Assembly (NCBI GenBank): GCA_947502405.1
Contig: CANMZT010000004.1
Location: 186,001-250,000, forward strand
Length of the DNA: 64,000 nt
Source of the DNA: an uncultured Algibacter sp.
GTDB taxonomy: Bacteria > Bacteroidota > Bacteroidia > Flavobacteriales > Flavobacteriaceae
Direction of reading: 5' to 3'
The notes below the pieces were generated by a model. That model saw nothing but the letters and a program-made list of their open reading frames with translations, did no database searches and was not told where the DNA came from. Shown here one piece after another: positions 20,645-30,773 of the stretch (its first letter is position 1; each line of letters begins with the position of its first letter). A program made the position numbers and the translations under genes.

Positions 20645-20730
20645 ATTTGTTTGTCGTTTAGTCGTTAAGATGTTCAGTCGAATCAAACAATCAACTTTAC
20701 AATTAAATAACGAACAACGAAATAAAAAAC

Positions 20731-21093
20731 ATGCATCAATACTCATTTGAAAAGTTGGAGGTTTGGAAAGAAGCCATCCAACTTGCAGTTAAAACTTATA
20801 AGACAACAGATTTATATCCTAAAGAGGAAAAATTTGGTTTAATTTCTCAAATGCGACGATGTTCTGTTTCTGTATCTTCAAATATAGCTGAGGGAACAGC
20901 AAGATTAACGAAAAAAGATAAAGCACATTTTATGACTATAGCTTATAGCTCAGCACTAGAACTGCTAAACCAAGCTATAATTTCAAAAGAATTAGGATTT
21001 ATTTCAGAAGAAAACTATAAAAATATTAGATTTGAAGTTGAATCGATAACTAACAAGATTAATGCTTTACGAAAACACTTCCTAAAAGCATAA
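20731..21093 (+). CDS. Four-helix bundle protein, 23S rRNA intervening-sequence protein family
   Basis: FEKLEVWKEAIQLAVKTYKTT, LISQMRRCSVSVSSNIAEGTARLT. Confidence 0.93.
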   Translation: MHQYSFEKLEVWKEAIQLAVKTYKTTDLYPKEEKFGLISQMRRCSVSVSSNIAEGTARLTKKDKAHFMTIAYSSALELLNQAIISKELGFISEENYKNIRFEVESITNKINALRKHFLKA

Positions 21094-21135
21094 TAACCAT
21101 CGACTTAACAACAAACAGCTAAACAAAAAACATTA

Positions 21136-22617
21136 ATGCAACTCTTTAAAGAAAACCAGATCAAAATATACAACTCACTAACTGGTAAAAAGGAAACATT
21201 TAAGCCTATAAATGAAGGTCATATAGGTATGTATGTTTGTGGACCTACTGTGTATAGCAACGTTCATTTAGGCAATGTAAGAACCTTTATGTCTTTTGAT
21301 ATGGTGTTTCGTTATTTGAAACATTTAGGCTATAAAGTGCGTTATGTTAGAAATATAACTGATGCGGGGCATTTAGAAAATGATGCTGACATTGGTGAAG
21401 ACAAAATCACAAAAAAAGCACGTTTAGAACAAATTGAACCTATGGAAGTTGTTCAACGTTATACTGTTGATTTTCATAATATTTTAAATACACTAAATTT
21501 TCTGCCACCTAGTATAGAACCTACAGCAACCGGTCATATTATTGAACAAATAGATTTAATAAGTAAGATAATTGAAAATGGTTTTGCTTATGAAGTTAAT
21601 GGTTCTGTTTATTTTGATGTTCATAAATTTAATGAAACGAATGAGTACGGTAAATTAAGTAAGCGTAAGCTTGAAGATTTAATCCATAATACTCGTGAAT
21701 TAGACGGCCAAAGTGATAAAAAGAACCCTCAAGATTTTGCTTTATGGAAAAAAGCTGAACCTCAACACATTATGCGTTGGCCTTCGCCTTGGAGTGATGG
21801 TTTCCCAGGTTGGCATTTAGAATGTACAGCTATGAGCACCAAATATTTAGGAGAACAATTTGATATTCATGGCGGTGGTATGGATTTAAAATTTCCACAT
21901 CATGAATGTGAAATTGCTCAAAATGAAGCGGCTAAAGGTAAATCTCCTGTAAATTATTGGATGCATGCTAATATGCTTGAGTTAAATGGGCAGCGCATGT
22001 CTAAAACTACTGGTAATACCATAAATCCAAACGAATTATTATCTGGAGATAATGATAAAATGAGTAAAGCTTACTCCCCTAGCGTTATCCGGTTTTTTAT
22101 GGCACAATCATCTTACAGAAGTGTTTTAGATTTAACCGATGATGGTTTATTAGCAAGTGAAAAAGGGTTTTACAGACTGATGGATGCTGTTAATCTTATG
22201 GATAGTTTAAAAGCATCTTCTTTATCTTCAATTGATATTCTAGCATGGAAACAGAAATGTTATGATGCCATGAATGACGATTTTAATTCGCCAATATTAA
22301 TAGCGCATTTATTTGAAGCGGCGAAGTACATCAATCAAGTTAAAGAGGGTTCTGAGACTTTGTCTTCAGACGATTTAAATCTACTTAAAAATACTATTAA
22401 CAATTTTGTTTATGATGTTTTAGGTCTTGAAAATACTGTTAAAACAGATTCTGGTACAGATAAACTTTCTGGTGCTGTAGATGTTTTAATTCGTTTAAGA
22501 CAAGACGCGAGAGCTAATAAAGATTTTGCAATGTCTGATAAAATTCGTGATGAGTTAGCAGAAGTTGGGATTCAACTAAAAGATGGAAAAGACGGGACCA
22601 CGTTTTCTGTGAATTAG
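21136..22617 (+). CDS. cysS: Cysteinyl-tRNA synthetase
   Basis: [45 protein letters not shown]. Confidence 0.97.
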   Translation: MQLFKENQIKIYNSLTGKKETFKPINEGHIGMYVCGPTVYSNVHLGNVRTFMSFDMVFRYLKHLGYKVRYVRNITDAGHLENDADIGEDKITKKARLEQIEPMEVVQRYTVDFHNILNTLNFLPPSIEPTATGHIIEQIDLISKIIENGFAYEVNGSVYFDVHKFNETNEYGKLSKRKLEDLIHNTRELDGQSDKKNPQDFALWKKAEPQHIMRWPSPWSDGFPGWHLECTAMSTKYLGEQFDIHGGGMDLKFPHHECEIAQNEAAKGKSPVNYWMHANMLELNGQRMSKTTGNTINPNELLSGDNDKMSKAYSPSVIRFFMAQSSYRSVLDLTDDGLLASEKGFYRLMDAVNLMDSLKASSLSSIDILAWKQKCYDAMNDDFNSPILIAHLFEAAKYINQVKEGSETLSSDDLNLLKNTINNFVYDVLGLENTVKTDSGTDKLSGAVDVLIRLRQDARANKDFAMSDKIRDELAEVGIQLKDGKDGTTFSVN

Positions 22618-22661
22618 TTTGGTTGTTCTTCTTGTGAAAGTCATTTATTGTTAAGTGTTTT

Positions 22662-22742
22662 TTGTCATTCCGCACTTGATGCGGAATCCATTATAAACTA
22701 GAATTATATTAATAAGATTCCTGCTTTCGCAGGAATGACAAG
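22662..22742. repeat. REPIN-like inverted pair of short hairpins
   Basis: TTGTCATTCCGCACTTGATGCGGAATCC ... GATTCCTGCTTTCGCAGGAATGACAA. Confidence 0.75.
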
Positions 22743-22746
22743 CCTT

Positions 22747-22986
22747 ATGTTAAAAAAACTACTCATAGCACCATTTTTGTTTTTAATTAAAGTGTATCAA
22801 ACCTTGATATCGCCTTTAACACCAGCTACTTGTAGATATAATCCAACTTGCTCGCATTACAGTAAAGAAGCTTTAAAGAAACATGGTTTATTTAAAGGTG
22901 GTTGGTTGGCTCTGAAACGTATTTTTAGTTGCCATCCATGGGGCGGCTCAGGGTATGATCCAGTTCCAGATAAGGATGACAACTAA
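22747..22986 (+). CDS. yidD: Membrane protein insertion efficiency factor
   Basis: [36 protein letters not shown]; start trimmed because the first ATG of the ORF lies in the repeat. Confidence 0.95.
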   Translation: MLKKLLIAPFLFLIKVYQTLISPLTPATCRYNPTCSHYSKEALKKHGLFKGGWLALKRIFSCHPWGGSGYDPVPDKDDN

Positions 22987-23059
22987 AAATTCATACTTAA
23001 TTGTTGAAAGAAAATTATTATAAATTTGTATGTTTACTTTTTAATTGATTCTTTTAAAA

Positions 23060-24391
23060 ATGAAACCTACTTATAAATACACCCTAATTTTTCTATTATT
23101 TATCATTTCTTGCTCAAATGAAAATAATACTAAAGATCCTATAAACGAGGAAATAACTGAAGAATTTGTGATTTTTTCCAACGAGGATTATCCTGAGATT
23201 CCAAAAGAAGAAATCTTAATATCAAATCAAAGGTTTTTAGGGGGTACAAATGCTAGTGACTCTAATGACGGGTCGCAAAATGCACCATGGGCAAGTTTTA
23301 ATAAAGCATTACAAGAACTATGTGCATCCAAAACTTGGTACTGTTTAAATATAGCATCAGATATAACCATTAACGATTTTATTGATACAAAATTCTATGG
23401 TGGTGGTCCTGGAACTCTTTCTCAATATGTTTATATACGAAGTTTACCGTCATTATCTAAACCAGCCACCTTAACTTTAAACGCAAGAGTGGAAATAGAC
23501 GGACAGCAAAACTGGGTATGGTATGGTTTTAACATGACAGGTTCTGAAGGCATTAATTTAGGTCAAGATTTAAAAACAAATCACCACACCATTAGAAATA
23601 TTAGTGGCGAAATGACTGGAAAAGGCGGTGACAACCATGGTTTTTTTCAAGCTCTTAACAGTAATGCAGACTATTTTGGTGTATTTAATTGTGATTTCAA
23701 AGGACCTGGAATAGATGGTATTCATGGAAATACATCAAATATCATTGCTTTTGGAATTTCGCATATGCGGATAGAAAATAATATTTTCACAAACGCTCCT
23801 AGGCCTTTCTATTTCAAACATTCCAACAAAGCAGAACGAGGAGCCGCAGATATTCATTTTAAAAACAATTTCCAACTAGAAACATCAATAGGTGAATCGT
23901 GTTTTTTTGCAGGAAGAGCACAAGGAGGGGTTTTTGAAATTTCAAATAATATTTTCGCAAGTAATGTTAAGATATCTAACGGTGGAGGTTCTGAACAACC
24001 AGAAGGGCATTTTATCTCACACAACACCTTTTTATCAAACTTAATCTTAGATAAAGGCAATGACCCTGTAATTAATGCTACTTTAGAGAATAACATCATT
24101 ATTGGAGATTTAGAATTACTTAGATATAGTAACCATATAAATACCAATGTTTCTGACTATGAATTAATAGGAGGACGGATTTATTACCAATATAATGACT
24201 ACACATTATCGCAATGGCAAACAAATGCTATTCCAAATGGTCAAGATAAAAATTCTATTAGCGGTATAGCCCTATTTAATGGAGGTAATACTCCAATAGA
24301 TTTTAAGCTAGCAAGTAATTCTCTTGGTAAAAATTCAGCAAGCGATGGTGGAGATATAGGTGCATTTGTAGACTTTGTTGGCACTAAATAG
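23060..24391 (+). CDS. Hypothetical lipoprotein, possible right-handed parallel beta-helix
   Basis: Lipobox ISCSN; repetitive short strands with FNCDFKGPG/IENNIFTN/ISNNIFAS/LENNIIIG turns. Confidence 0.65.
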   Translation: MKPTYKYTLIFLLFIISCSNENNTKDPINEEITEEFVIFSNEDYPEIPKEEILISNQRFLGGTNASDSNDGSQNAPWASFNKALQELCASKTWYCLNIASDITINDFIDTKFYGGGPGTLSQYVYIRSLPSLSKPATLTLNARVEIDGQQNWVWYGFNMTGSEGINLGQDLKTNHHTIRNISGEMTGKGGDNHGFFQALNSNADYFGVFNCDFKGPGIDGIHGNTSNIIAFGISHMRIENNIFTNAPRPFYFKHSNKAERGAADIHFKNNFQLETSIGESCFFAGRAQGGVFEISNNIFASNVKISNGGGSEQPEGHFISHNTFLSNLILDKGNDPVINATLENNIIIGDLELLRYSNHINTNVSDYELIGGRIYYQYNDYTLSQWQTNAIPNGQDKNSISGIALFNGGNTPIDFKLASNSLGKNSASDGGDIGAFVDFVGTK

Positions 24392-24496
24392 AAGTTTCGT
24401 TTGATTCTAAAGATTAAGGCACAATCAAAGAATCATGAAAACAAATTTTAAAACATTAAAAAATATAATGTTTACCTCAGTTCATACAATAATAAA

Positions 24497-25960
24497 CTAA
24501 GATTTAACAGGAATAGCCTTTAAAATCTCCAAAACAAACTTCCAATATTTTTGAACCGAGGAAATTTGAGCACGTTCATCAGGAGAGTGTGCGCCTTTTA
24601 TATTTGGCCCGAAACTAATCATATCCATATCTGGATAATTTTGCCCCAAAATTCCACATTCTAATCCAGCATGACAAGCAGCTACATGTGGTTTTTCACC
24701 ATTTATATCTTCGTAGAGTTTAGTCATTACTTTTAAGATAGCTGAATCCATATTGGGTGTCCAACCAGGATAATCTCCAGAGAATTCAACTTCACAACCA
24801 GTTAATTCAAAAGTTGCACGAAGGGTATTTGCTAAATCTAATTTTGAACTCTCTACCGAAGAGCGTGTTAAACAACCAATTTTAATATGGCCATCTTTAA
24901 TAATAACTCTAGCTATGTTATTGGAAGTTTCAACCAATTCAGGAATATCAGCACTCATTCTATATACACCATTTAAGGCTGCGTAAATGGCTCTAGTTAA
25001 TCCTTCTTGAACACCTAAATCCATAATTTTTTTTGGTGCTTCTGTTTTAGAAATAGTAATCTCTAAATCGGGTTCCATGGTTTTGAGTTCCTTTTTAATG
25101 GTTTCTGCCATTTGCTTCATTTCTAATAAAAAAGCGTCTTCATGAATAGCATCAATAGCAACAATAGCATTACTTTCTCTAGGGATGGCGTTTCGTAAAC
25201 TTCCGCCATCAATTTCTGAAATGCGTAATCCGAAGTTTTCAAATCCATCAAATAATACACGGTTCATTATTTTATTGGCATTTCCTAAACCTTCGTGGAT
25301 TTGCATTCCTGAATGCCCGCCTTGTAAGCCTTTAACAGAAATTTTATATCCTATTTTAAACTCAGGGGTTTCTTCTTCTTCGTAAGTTCTTGTTGCGGTA
25401 ACATCTGTTCCGCCAGCACACCCTACTCCTATTTCATCATCTTCCTCAGTATCTAGATTTAGGAGAATCCCTCCTGAAAGTAAACCGCCTTTTAAGCCCA
25501 TAGCACCCGTCATACCTGTTTCTTCATCAATAGTAAACAAAGCTTCTATAGGTGGATGTGGAATACCTGTACTTTCCAAAATAGCCATAATAGTTGCTAC
25601 ACCTAAACCATTATCTGCTCCCAGGGTGGTTCCTTTTGCTTTTACCCAATCGCCTTCAATAAACATTTCTATACCTTGGGTATCAAAATCGAAAACGGTG
25701 TCGTTATTTTTTTGGTGCACCATATCCAAATGCGATTGCATAACCACAGTTGTTCTGTTTTCCATCCCTGCTGTTGCTGGTTTTTTTATGATGACATTTC
25801 CAACCTCATCTTCTATGGTTTCTAAACCTAAGCTTTTACCAAAATCTTTCATGAAAGCAATAACGCGTTCTTCTTTTTTTGATGGACGTGGCACTGCATT
25901 TAAATCGGCAAATTTATTCCATAATGCTGTTGGTTCTAGTTGTCTTATTTCTGTGCTCAT
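24497..25960 (-). CDS. pepD: Aminoacyl-histidine dipeptidase (cytosol nonspecific dipeptidase)
   Basis: VVMQSHLDMVHQKN, GTTLGADNGLGVA, GLQGGHSGMQIHEGLGNA. Confidence 0.95.
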   Translation of the reverse strand: MSTEIRQLEPTALWNKFADLNAVPRPSKKEERVIAFMKDFGKSLGLETIEDEVGNVIIKKPATAGMENRTTVVMQSHLDMVHQKNNDTVFDFDTQGIEMFIEGDWVKAKGTTLGADNGLGVATIMAILESTGIPHPPIEALFTIDEETGMTGAMGLKGGLLSGGILLNLDTEEDDEIGVGCAGGTDVTATRTYEEEETPEFKIGYKISVKGLQGGHSGMQIHEGLGNANKIMNRVLFDGFENFGLRISEIDGGSLRNAIPRESNAIVAIDAIHEDAFLLEMKQMAETIKKELKTMEPDLEITISKTEAPKKIMDLGVQEGLTRAIYAALNGVYRMSADIPELVETSNNIARVIIKDGHIKIGCLTRSSVESSKLDLANTLRATFELTGCEVEFSGDYPGWTPNMDSAILKVMTKLYEDINGEKPHVAACHAGLECGILGQNYPDMDMISFGPNIKGAHSPDERAQISSVQKYWKFVLEILKAIPVKS

Positions 25961-26201
25961 TTTTATAGTATTCTGGTTTTCAAAGATAGCAAATTGAACC
26001 AGACTTTAGCGGCTACTCCTGATTGAAACGGCATCCTTTTTTGTGCTTATCTATTAATTTAAAAATAAGCTTATTGTTAAATGAGTTAAAACAAACTTGA
26101 TGAGATACTGAAACAAGTTCAGCACAATAAAGATATAGTGGAAAGCAGGAAGAAACTTAAGTTAATAAAGACCAGCGTTAGGGTTCAAATTTTTATTATT
26201 T

Positions 26202-27275
26202 TTGAGTATGATGAGAGAGAAAAAAACGCTGCTTGCGTTATCGCTAATTCCCCAGATAGTGTTAGTGAAGCTGCTAGCCAATTTCCCAGAGTTTATAGAG
26301 TGCTATTATAGCAATGGTTTGTACCCCATAATCTCGAAAATTTTTAGATTTACTTTGGGTTGGTTGCCGGTTTCGTTTGGGGATTTAATATACACTGCCG
26401 TAACTATTTATGTGATACGATGGTTTTATAAAAACAGAATGCGATTGCGAAAGGACACAAAACGTTGGTTGATTGATGTTGCTGCTGCTGTATCTATATT
26501 TTATGGGGTTTTTCATTTGTTTTGGGGATTGAATTATTACCGTTTACCGCTGCATAAAAGTTTAAATTTAGCGCATGATTATACTACGGAACAATTAGTA
26601 AAAGTGACGGAATCTTTGATTGAAAAATCTAATACTTTGCATTTTGAAATTACGAAAAATGACACTTTAAAGGTTAATGTACCGTTAAGTAAAACTGATA
26701 TTTTTAATATGGTGCCTGCTGCTTATGATAATTTGAAAAGCACATTTCCGCATTTAGAATATTCCCCAAAAAGTTTGAAAAAATCAATATACAGTTACCC
26801 GTTAACCTATATGGGGTTTAGCGGGTATTTGAATCCGTTTACTAATGAGGCGCAAGTTGACGGTTTGATTCCTGTTTATAAATTTCCAACGACGTCTACG
26901 CATGAAGTAGCGCATCAGTTGGGTTATGCCGCAGAAAATGAAGCTAATTTTATTGGTTTTATGGCTGCTACTAGTCACAAAAATATTTATTTTAAATACA
27001 CCGGCTATACGTTTGCTTTACGTTTTTGCTTGAATGAAATTTATAGGCGTGATGCTGATTTGTACGAAACCATTATCCCAAATGTAAATACTGGTATTTT
27101 GAAAAACTATAAAGAGGTTCGGGATTTTTGGGATGCACACGAAAATCCTGCTGAACCTCTTTTTAAATTATTTTATGGTAATTTTTTAAAGGCTAATAGC
27201 CAGAGTAAAGGGATGCAAAGTTATAATTATGTGGTGGCATTATTGGTTAATTATGTTGAAAAACACCCTTTGTAA
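26202..27275 (+). CDS. DUF3810 family membrane protein, zinc-metalloprotease-like HEVAHQ
   Basis: TM segments, VDGLIPVYKFPTTSTHEVAHQLGYAAENEANF. Confidence 0.85.
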   Translation: MSMMREKKTLLALSLIPQIVLVKLLANFPEFIECYYSNGLYPIISKIFRFTLGWLPVSFGDLIYTAVTIYVIRWFYKNRMRLRKDTKRWLIDVAAAVSIFYGVFHLFWGLNYYRLPLHKSLNLAHDYTTEQLVKVTESLIEKSNTLHFEITKNDTLKVNVPLSKTDIFNMVPAAYDNLKSTFPHLEYSPKSLKKSIYSYPLTYMGFSGYLNPFTNEAQVDGLIPVYKFPTTSTHEVAHQLGYAAENEANFIGFMAATSHKNIYFKYTGYTFALRFCLNEIYRRDADLYETIIPNVNTGILKNYKEVRDFWDAHENPAEPLFKLFYGNFLKANSQSKGMQSYNYVVALLVNYVEKHPL

Positions 27276-28067
27276 CTATTCTATAATTGTTGCTCCTGCT
27301 GGTGCTTCAAAAATACTTGAATCAGCAGTTTCCTTTGAAAGTTTAATATCTGTAAACTGTAAATCGTTGCGTTTCTCGGTAGGTAAATTGTTTTCGTATT
27401 TATACCATGTTAAGGTTTCTGGTAATACTAAACCTTCTACCGTTTGCCAATTACTATATTTTATAAAATGAAATTCTTTACTTTTTTTACCCTTACCAAA
27501 AGTAACAGTATAACCAAGCCATTGCATTTGGCCTGTTTCTGCATCGTAATAAATTATATACTGGTCATCAGGTGAAGCTCCTACTCCAGCCTCATAAGAA
27601 ATAAGAATTCCAGGATAAGTTTTTCCTTCAAAAATAAGTGGTTCAGCATTTTCATAGATAATCCCATCATCACCAACTATAAAAGGCATTGCATAAAAAT
27701 ACATCATCAATCCTCTATAAAAGTTAGCTCTACTCCCATCGTTTTTATTATCTCCTTTTTCTTTTATCCAAATTGTACTGCCATCATAACCTTGTATATG
27801 TGTTGGCATATCTATAAGTTCTGCTCTTGTTTTTAAATCTACGGTAGTAACTTCTTTACCGTTTGGTTTTTCCATAGTAAAAGACAAAGTTTTCATGGTA
27901 TTCCATTTGTCTAAACCACCGTGGGCATCAAATACTTTTGTGATGTTTTCTGGGTAAATGCTTGTAGTAACATCTAAATTTTCTTCTGAATAATCAACTG
28001 TTGGTGTTGTTTTATTTTTACAGGCGAAAACTGAAAATGCTATGGCTAAAAGGATGAGTTTTTTCAT
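27276..28067 (-). CDS. Hypothetical lipoprotein, DUF6503-like
   Basis: Lipobox VFACKN; HGGLDKWNTMKTLSF typical of this family. Confidence 0.7.
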   Translation of the reverse strand: MKKLILLAIAFSVFACKNKTTPTVDYSEENLDVTTSIYPENITKVFDAHGGLDKWNTMKTLSFTMEKPNGKEVTTVDLKTRAELIDMPTHIQGYDGSTIWIKEKGDNKNDGSRANFYRGLMMYFYAMPFIVGDDGIIYENAEPLIFEGKTYPGILISYEAGVGASPDDQYIIYYDAETGQMQWLGYTVTFGKGKKSKEFHFIKYSNWQTVEGLVLPETLTWYKYENNLPTEKRNDLQFTDIKLSKETADSSIFEAPAGATIIE

Positions 28068-28148
28068 TATTTTGTTTTGAAAGGTTGCTTCTTTGACGAA
28101 GTTAGTATAATAAAATTACATAAAAACAATTACTTTTGCTTCACCTTT

Positions 28149-28967
28149 ATGAAACAGATAACTAGCTCACAAAACACTTACATAAAACAACTTGTCCAAT
28201 TAAAAGACAAGTCTAGAGAACGTAAAAAAACAGGCACGTTTTTAATTGAAGGTGTTCGTGAAATTTCTTTAGCTCTTAAAGGTGGTTATGAATTAGAAAC
28301 TGTTTTATTTTATCCTGAGATATTTTCTTTAGAACAATTAAACGAATTAACTTCAAATGTCAGGTTGAGCGCAGTCGAAACCCAATCAAACTGTATTGAA
28401 GTTTCAAAAGAAGTCTATCAAAAACTCGCATACCGAAATACTACTGAAGGTATTTTAGCCGTTACAAAATCAAAAACTAATAGTTTAAATGATTTAGCTT
28501 TTGAAAATAAAAACCCCTTAATTTTAGTTGCTGAAGCTCCTGAAAAACCAGGAAATATTGGTGCTATTTTAAGAACTGCTGATGCTGCCAATGTAGATGC
28601 CGTAGTTATTGCTAACCCAAAAACCGATTTATACAATCCAAATATTATTCGTTCTAGTGTTGGGTGTTTGTTTACTAATCAAATTGCCACAGGTACTACT
28701 TCTGAAATAATTGAATTTTTGAAATCCAAAAACATCAATATTTATTGTGCTGCTTTACAAGCTTCTGTGGATTATCATACTCAAAATTTTAAAGAACCAA
28801 CTGCTATTGTTGTTGGTACTGAAGCTACAGGTTTAAGCGATGCATGGTTAGAAAATTCGACTCAAAATATTATAATCCCCATGCAGGGTGAAATTGATTC
28901 TATGAATGTTTCAGTTGCTGCTGGAATTCTTATTTTTGAGGCTAAACGACAGAGAGATTTTAAATAA
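28149..28967 (+). CDS. TrmH/SpoU family RNA 2'-O-methyltransferase
   Basis: AEAPEKPGNIGAILRTADAANVDAVVI, IVVGTEATGLSDAW, IPMQGEIDSMNVSVAAGILIFEA. Confidence 0.93.
   Translation: MKQITSSQNTYIKQLVQLKDKSRERKKTGTFLIEGVREISLALKGGYELETVLFYPEIFSLEQLNELTSNVRLSAVETQSNCIEVSKEVYQKLAYRNTTEGILAVTKSKTNSLNDLAFENKNPLILVAEAPEKPGNIGAILRTADAANVDAVVIANPKTDLYNPNIIRSSVGCLFTNQIATGTTSEIIEFLKSKNINIYCAALQASVDYHTQNFKEPTAIVVGTEATGLSDAWLENSTQNIIIPMQGEIDSMNVSVAAGILIFEAKRQRDFK
28359..28383. repeat. GTCAGGTTGAGCGCAGTCGAAACCC repeat unit inside the TrmH-family CDS
   Basis: Resembles the intergenic TGAGCGCAGTCGAA repeats common in Bacteroidota; translated as VRLSAVET. Confidence 0.6.
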
Positions 28968-28970
28968 CTC

Positions 28971-29084
28971 GTCATTGTGAGGACGAAGGACGTAACAATC
29001 TTTTGAATTGAAACAAGAAACATTAATAATCGATAAATTAATTAAACAGATTGCCACGTCGCTAAAAAGCTTCTCGCAATGACA
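28971..29084. repeat. REPIN-like inverted repeat with GTCATTGYGAG ends
   Basis: GTCATTGTGAGGACGAAGGACGTAACAATCT ... AGATTGCCACGTCGCTAAAAAGCTTCTCGCAATGAC. Confidence 0.8.
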
Positions 29085-29092
29085 TAAAAAAT

Positions 29093-30325
29093 ATGACAGC
29101 TACTACCCTTTTTTACATCATCATCGCCATTATTGTTATCAATTTTATAGTTGACAAAGTGCTTGACGCATTAAATGCAAAACACTTTAATGATGCACTT
29201 CCAGAAGAATTACAGGATGTTTATGATGATGTTGAATATAAAAAATCGCAAAGCTATAAGGCTACCAAATACAAGTTTGGGTTGCTAACCTCAACGTTTT
29301 CAATTCTTTTGACTTTGGGTTTTTTATGGTTTGATGGTTTTGAATTTGTGGATAATATGGCTAGAAGTTATTCTGACAGCCCAATTGTTATTGCTTTAAT
29401 TTTCTTTGGTATTATTATGATTGGTAGCGATATTTTAACCACACCATTTTCCTATTACAGCACGTTTGTTATTGAAGAAAAATTTGGGTTTAATAAAACA
29501 ACGGTTAAAACCTTTTTTTTAGATAAAATAAAAGGTTGGCTCATGATGGTTATTATTGGCGGTGGTATTTTGGCGTTGATTATTTGGTTTTATCAAGCTA
29601 CAGGGAAACACTTTTGGTTGTATGCTTGGGCTTTAGTGGCGGTTTTTACGTTGTTTATGAATATGTTTTATTCCAAGCTTATTGTGCCTCTTTTTAATAA
29701 ACAAACGCCTTTGGAAGAAGGCACGTTGCGAGATAAAATTTCAGCATATGCTAAAACAGTTGGTTTTAAACTCGATAAGATTTTTGTGATTGACGGCTCT
29801 AAACGAAGTACAAAAGCTAACGCCTATTTTTCTGGATTTGGAAGCGAAAAACGTGTGACGCTTTATGATACTTTGATTAATGATTTAGATGATGAAGAAA
29901 TTGTTGCGGTATTAGCGCATGAAGTTGGACATTATAAAAAGAAACACATTATTTTTAACTTGTTTGCTTCTATTTTATTGACGGGGTTTACACTTTATAT
30001 TTTATCGTTGTTTATTTCGAATCCGCTATTATCACAGGCATTAGGTGTTGAAATACCTAGTTTCCATATTGGATTGATTGCTTTTGGTCTTCTCTACTCG
30101 CCTATTTCTGAAATTACAGGGTTGATTATGAATATATTTTCTAGAAAGTTTGAATACCAAGCAGATGATTATGCTAAAAGCACCTATAAAGGTGAGCCAC
30201 TTATTACGTCTCTTAAGAAGCTTTCTAAAAATAGCTTGAGCAATTTAACACCGCATCCTGCTTATGTGTTTATGCATTATTCGCATCCTAAACTTTTGGA
30301 ACGGATTGTGAATTTGAGGAAGTAA
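29093..30325 (+). CDS. M48 family metallopeptidase (Ste24/CAAX prenyl protease 1 type)
   Basis: HEVGHYKKKH, EITGLIMNIFSRKFEYQADDYA, N-terminal TMs. Confidence 0.95.
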   Translation: MTATTLFYIIIAIIVINFIVDKVLDALNAKHFNDALPEELQDVYDDVEYKKSQSYKATKYKFGLLTSTFSILLTLGFLWFDGFEFVDNMARSYSDSPIVIALIFFGIIMIGSDILTTPFSYYSTFVIEEKFGFNKTTVKTFFLDKIKGWLMMVIIGGGILALIIWFYQATGKHFWLYAWALVAVFTLFMNMFYSKLIVPLFNKQTPLEEGTLRDKISAYAKTVGFKLDKIFVIDGSKRSTKANAYFSGFGSEKRVTLYDTLINDLDDEEIVAVLAHEVGHYKKKHIIFNLFASILLTGFTLYILSLFISNPLLSQALGVEIPSFHIGLIAFGLLYSPISEITGLIMNIFSRKFEYQADDYAKSTYKGEPLITSLKKLSKNSLSNLTPHPAYVFMHYSHPKLLERIVNLRK

Positions 30326-30395
30326 TTATATTTAGTTGTTTCGTTACGCAACCATTTGTAATAAAATGCGTCTATCAATAAATGCTCTTATTTTT

Positions 30396-30749
30396 ATGAA
30401 AAATTTATTTCTAATTTTATTTTCAATTTTTACTATAGTTTCTTGCTCTAATAGTGAGGATGAAACATCTTTCGATATTAATGGGCAATTTACAGACAAC
30501 CTTATTGAATGCAGTGGTATATCCATAGAACAAAATTGTGTCAAATTTATTTCTTTTATTGATGATTCTGAAGTATATATTTTGTATGAAGGAGATATTA
30601 TTTTAAAGAGAATTTATCAAATAAAAGGAACCCAAATAACAACAAAAAAACAATTTGAAAATGATCTAGAAATATCTTTCAAAATCATAGACGAAACGAC
30701 TTTAAAACGTATTCAAGACAATGCCATTTTTAAAAAAGAATCCATTTAA
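30396..30749 (+). CDS. Small hypothetical lipoprotein (paralogue 1)
   Basis: Lipobox IVSCSN; similar to the next ORF. Confidence 0.7.
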   Translation: MKNLFLILFSIFTIVSCSNSEDETSFDINGQFTDNLIECSGISIEQNCVKFISFIDDSEVYILYEGDIILKRIYQIKGTQITTKKQFENDLEISFKIIDETTLKRIQDNAIFKKESI

Positions 30750-30773
30750 TAGTAACCAAAACTTAATTTAGTA

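Noticed and set aside
23060-24391. Possible polysaccharide lyase or phage tail spike
   Set aside because: Beta-helix-like pattern is visible but no catalytic or phage context; left as hypothetical lipoprotein.
26175-26183. GCGTTAGGG resembling the end of the dispersed element
   Set aside because: Only 9 bp match and the next bases (TTCAAAT) do not follow the element; likely chance or too decayed to call.
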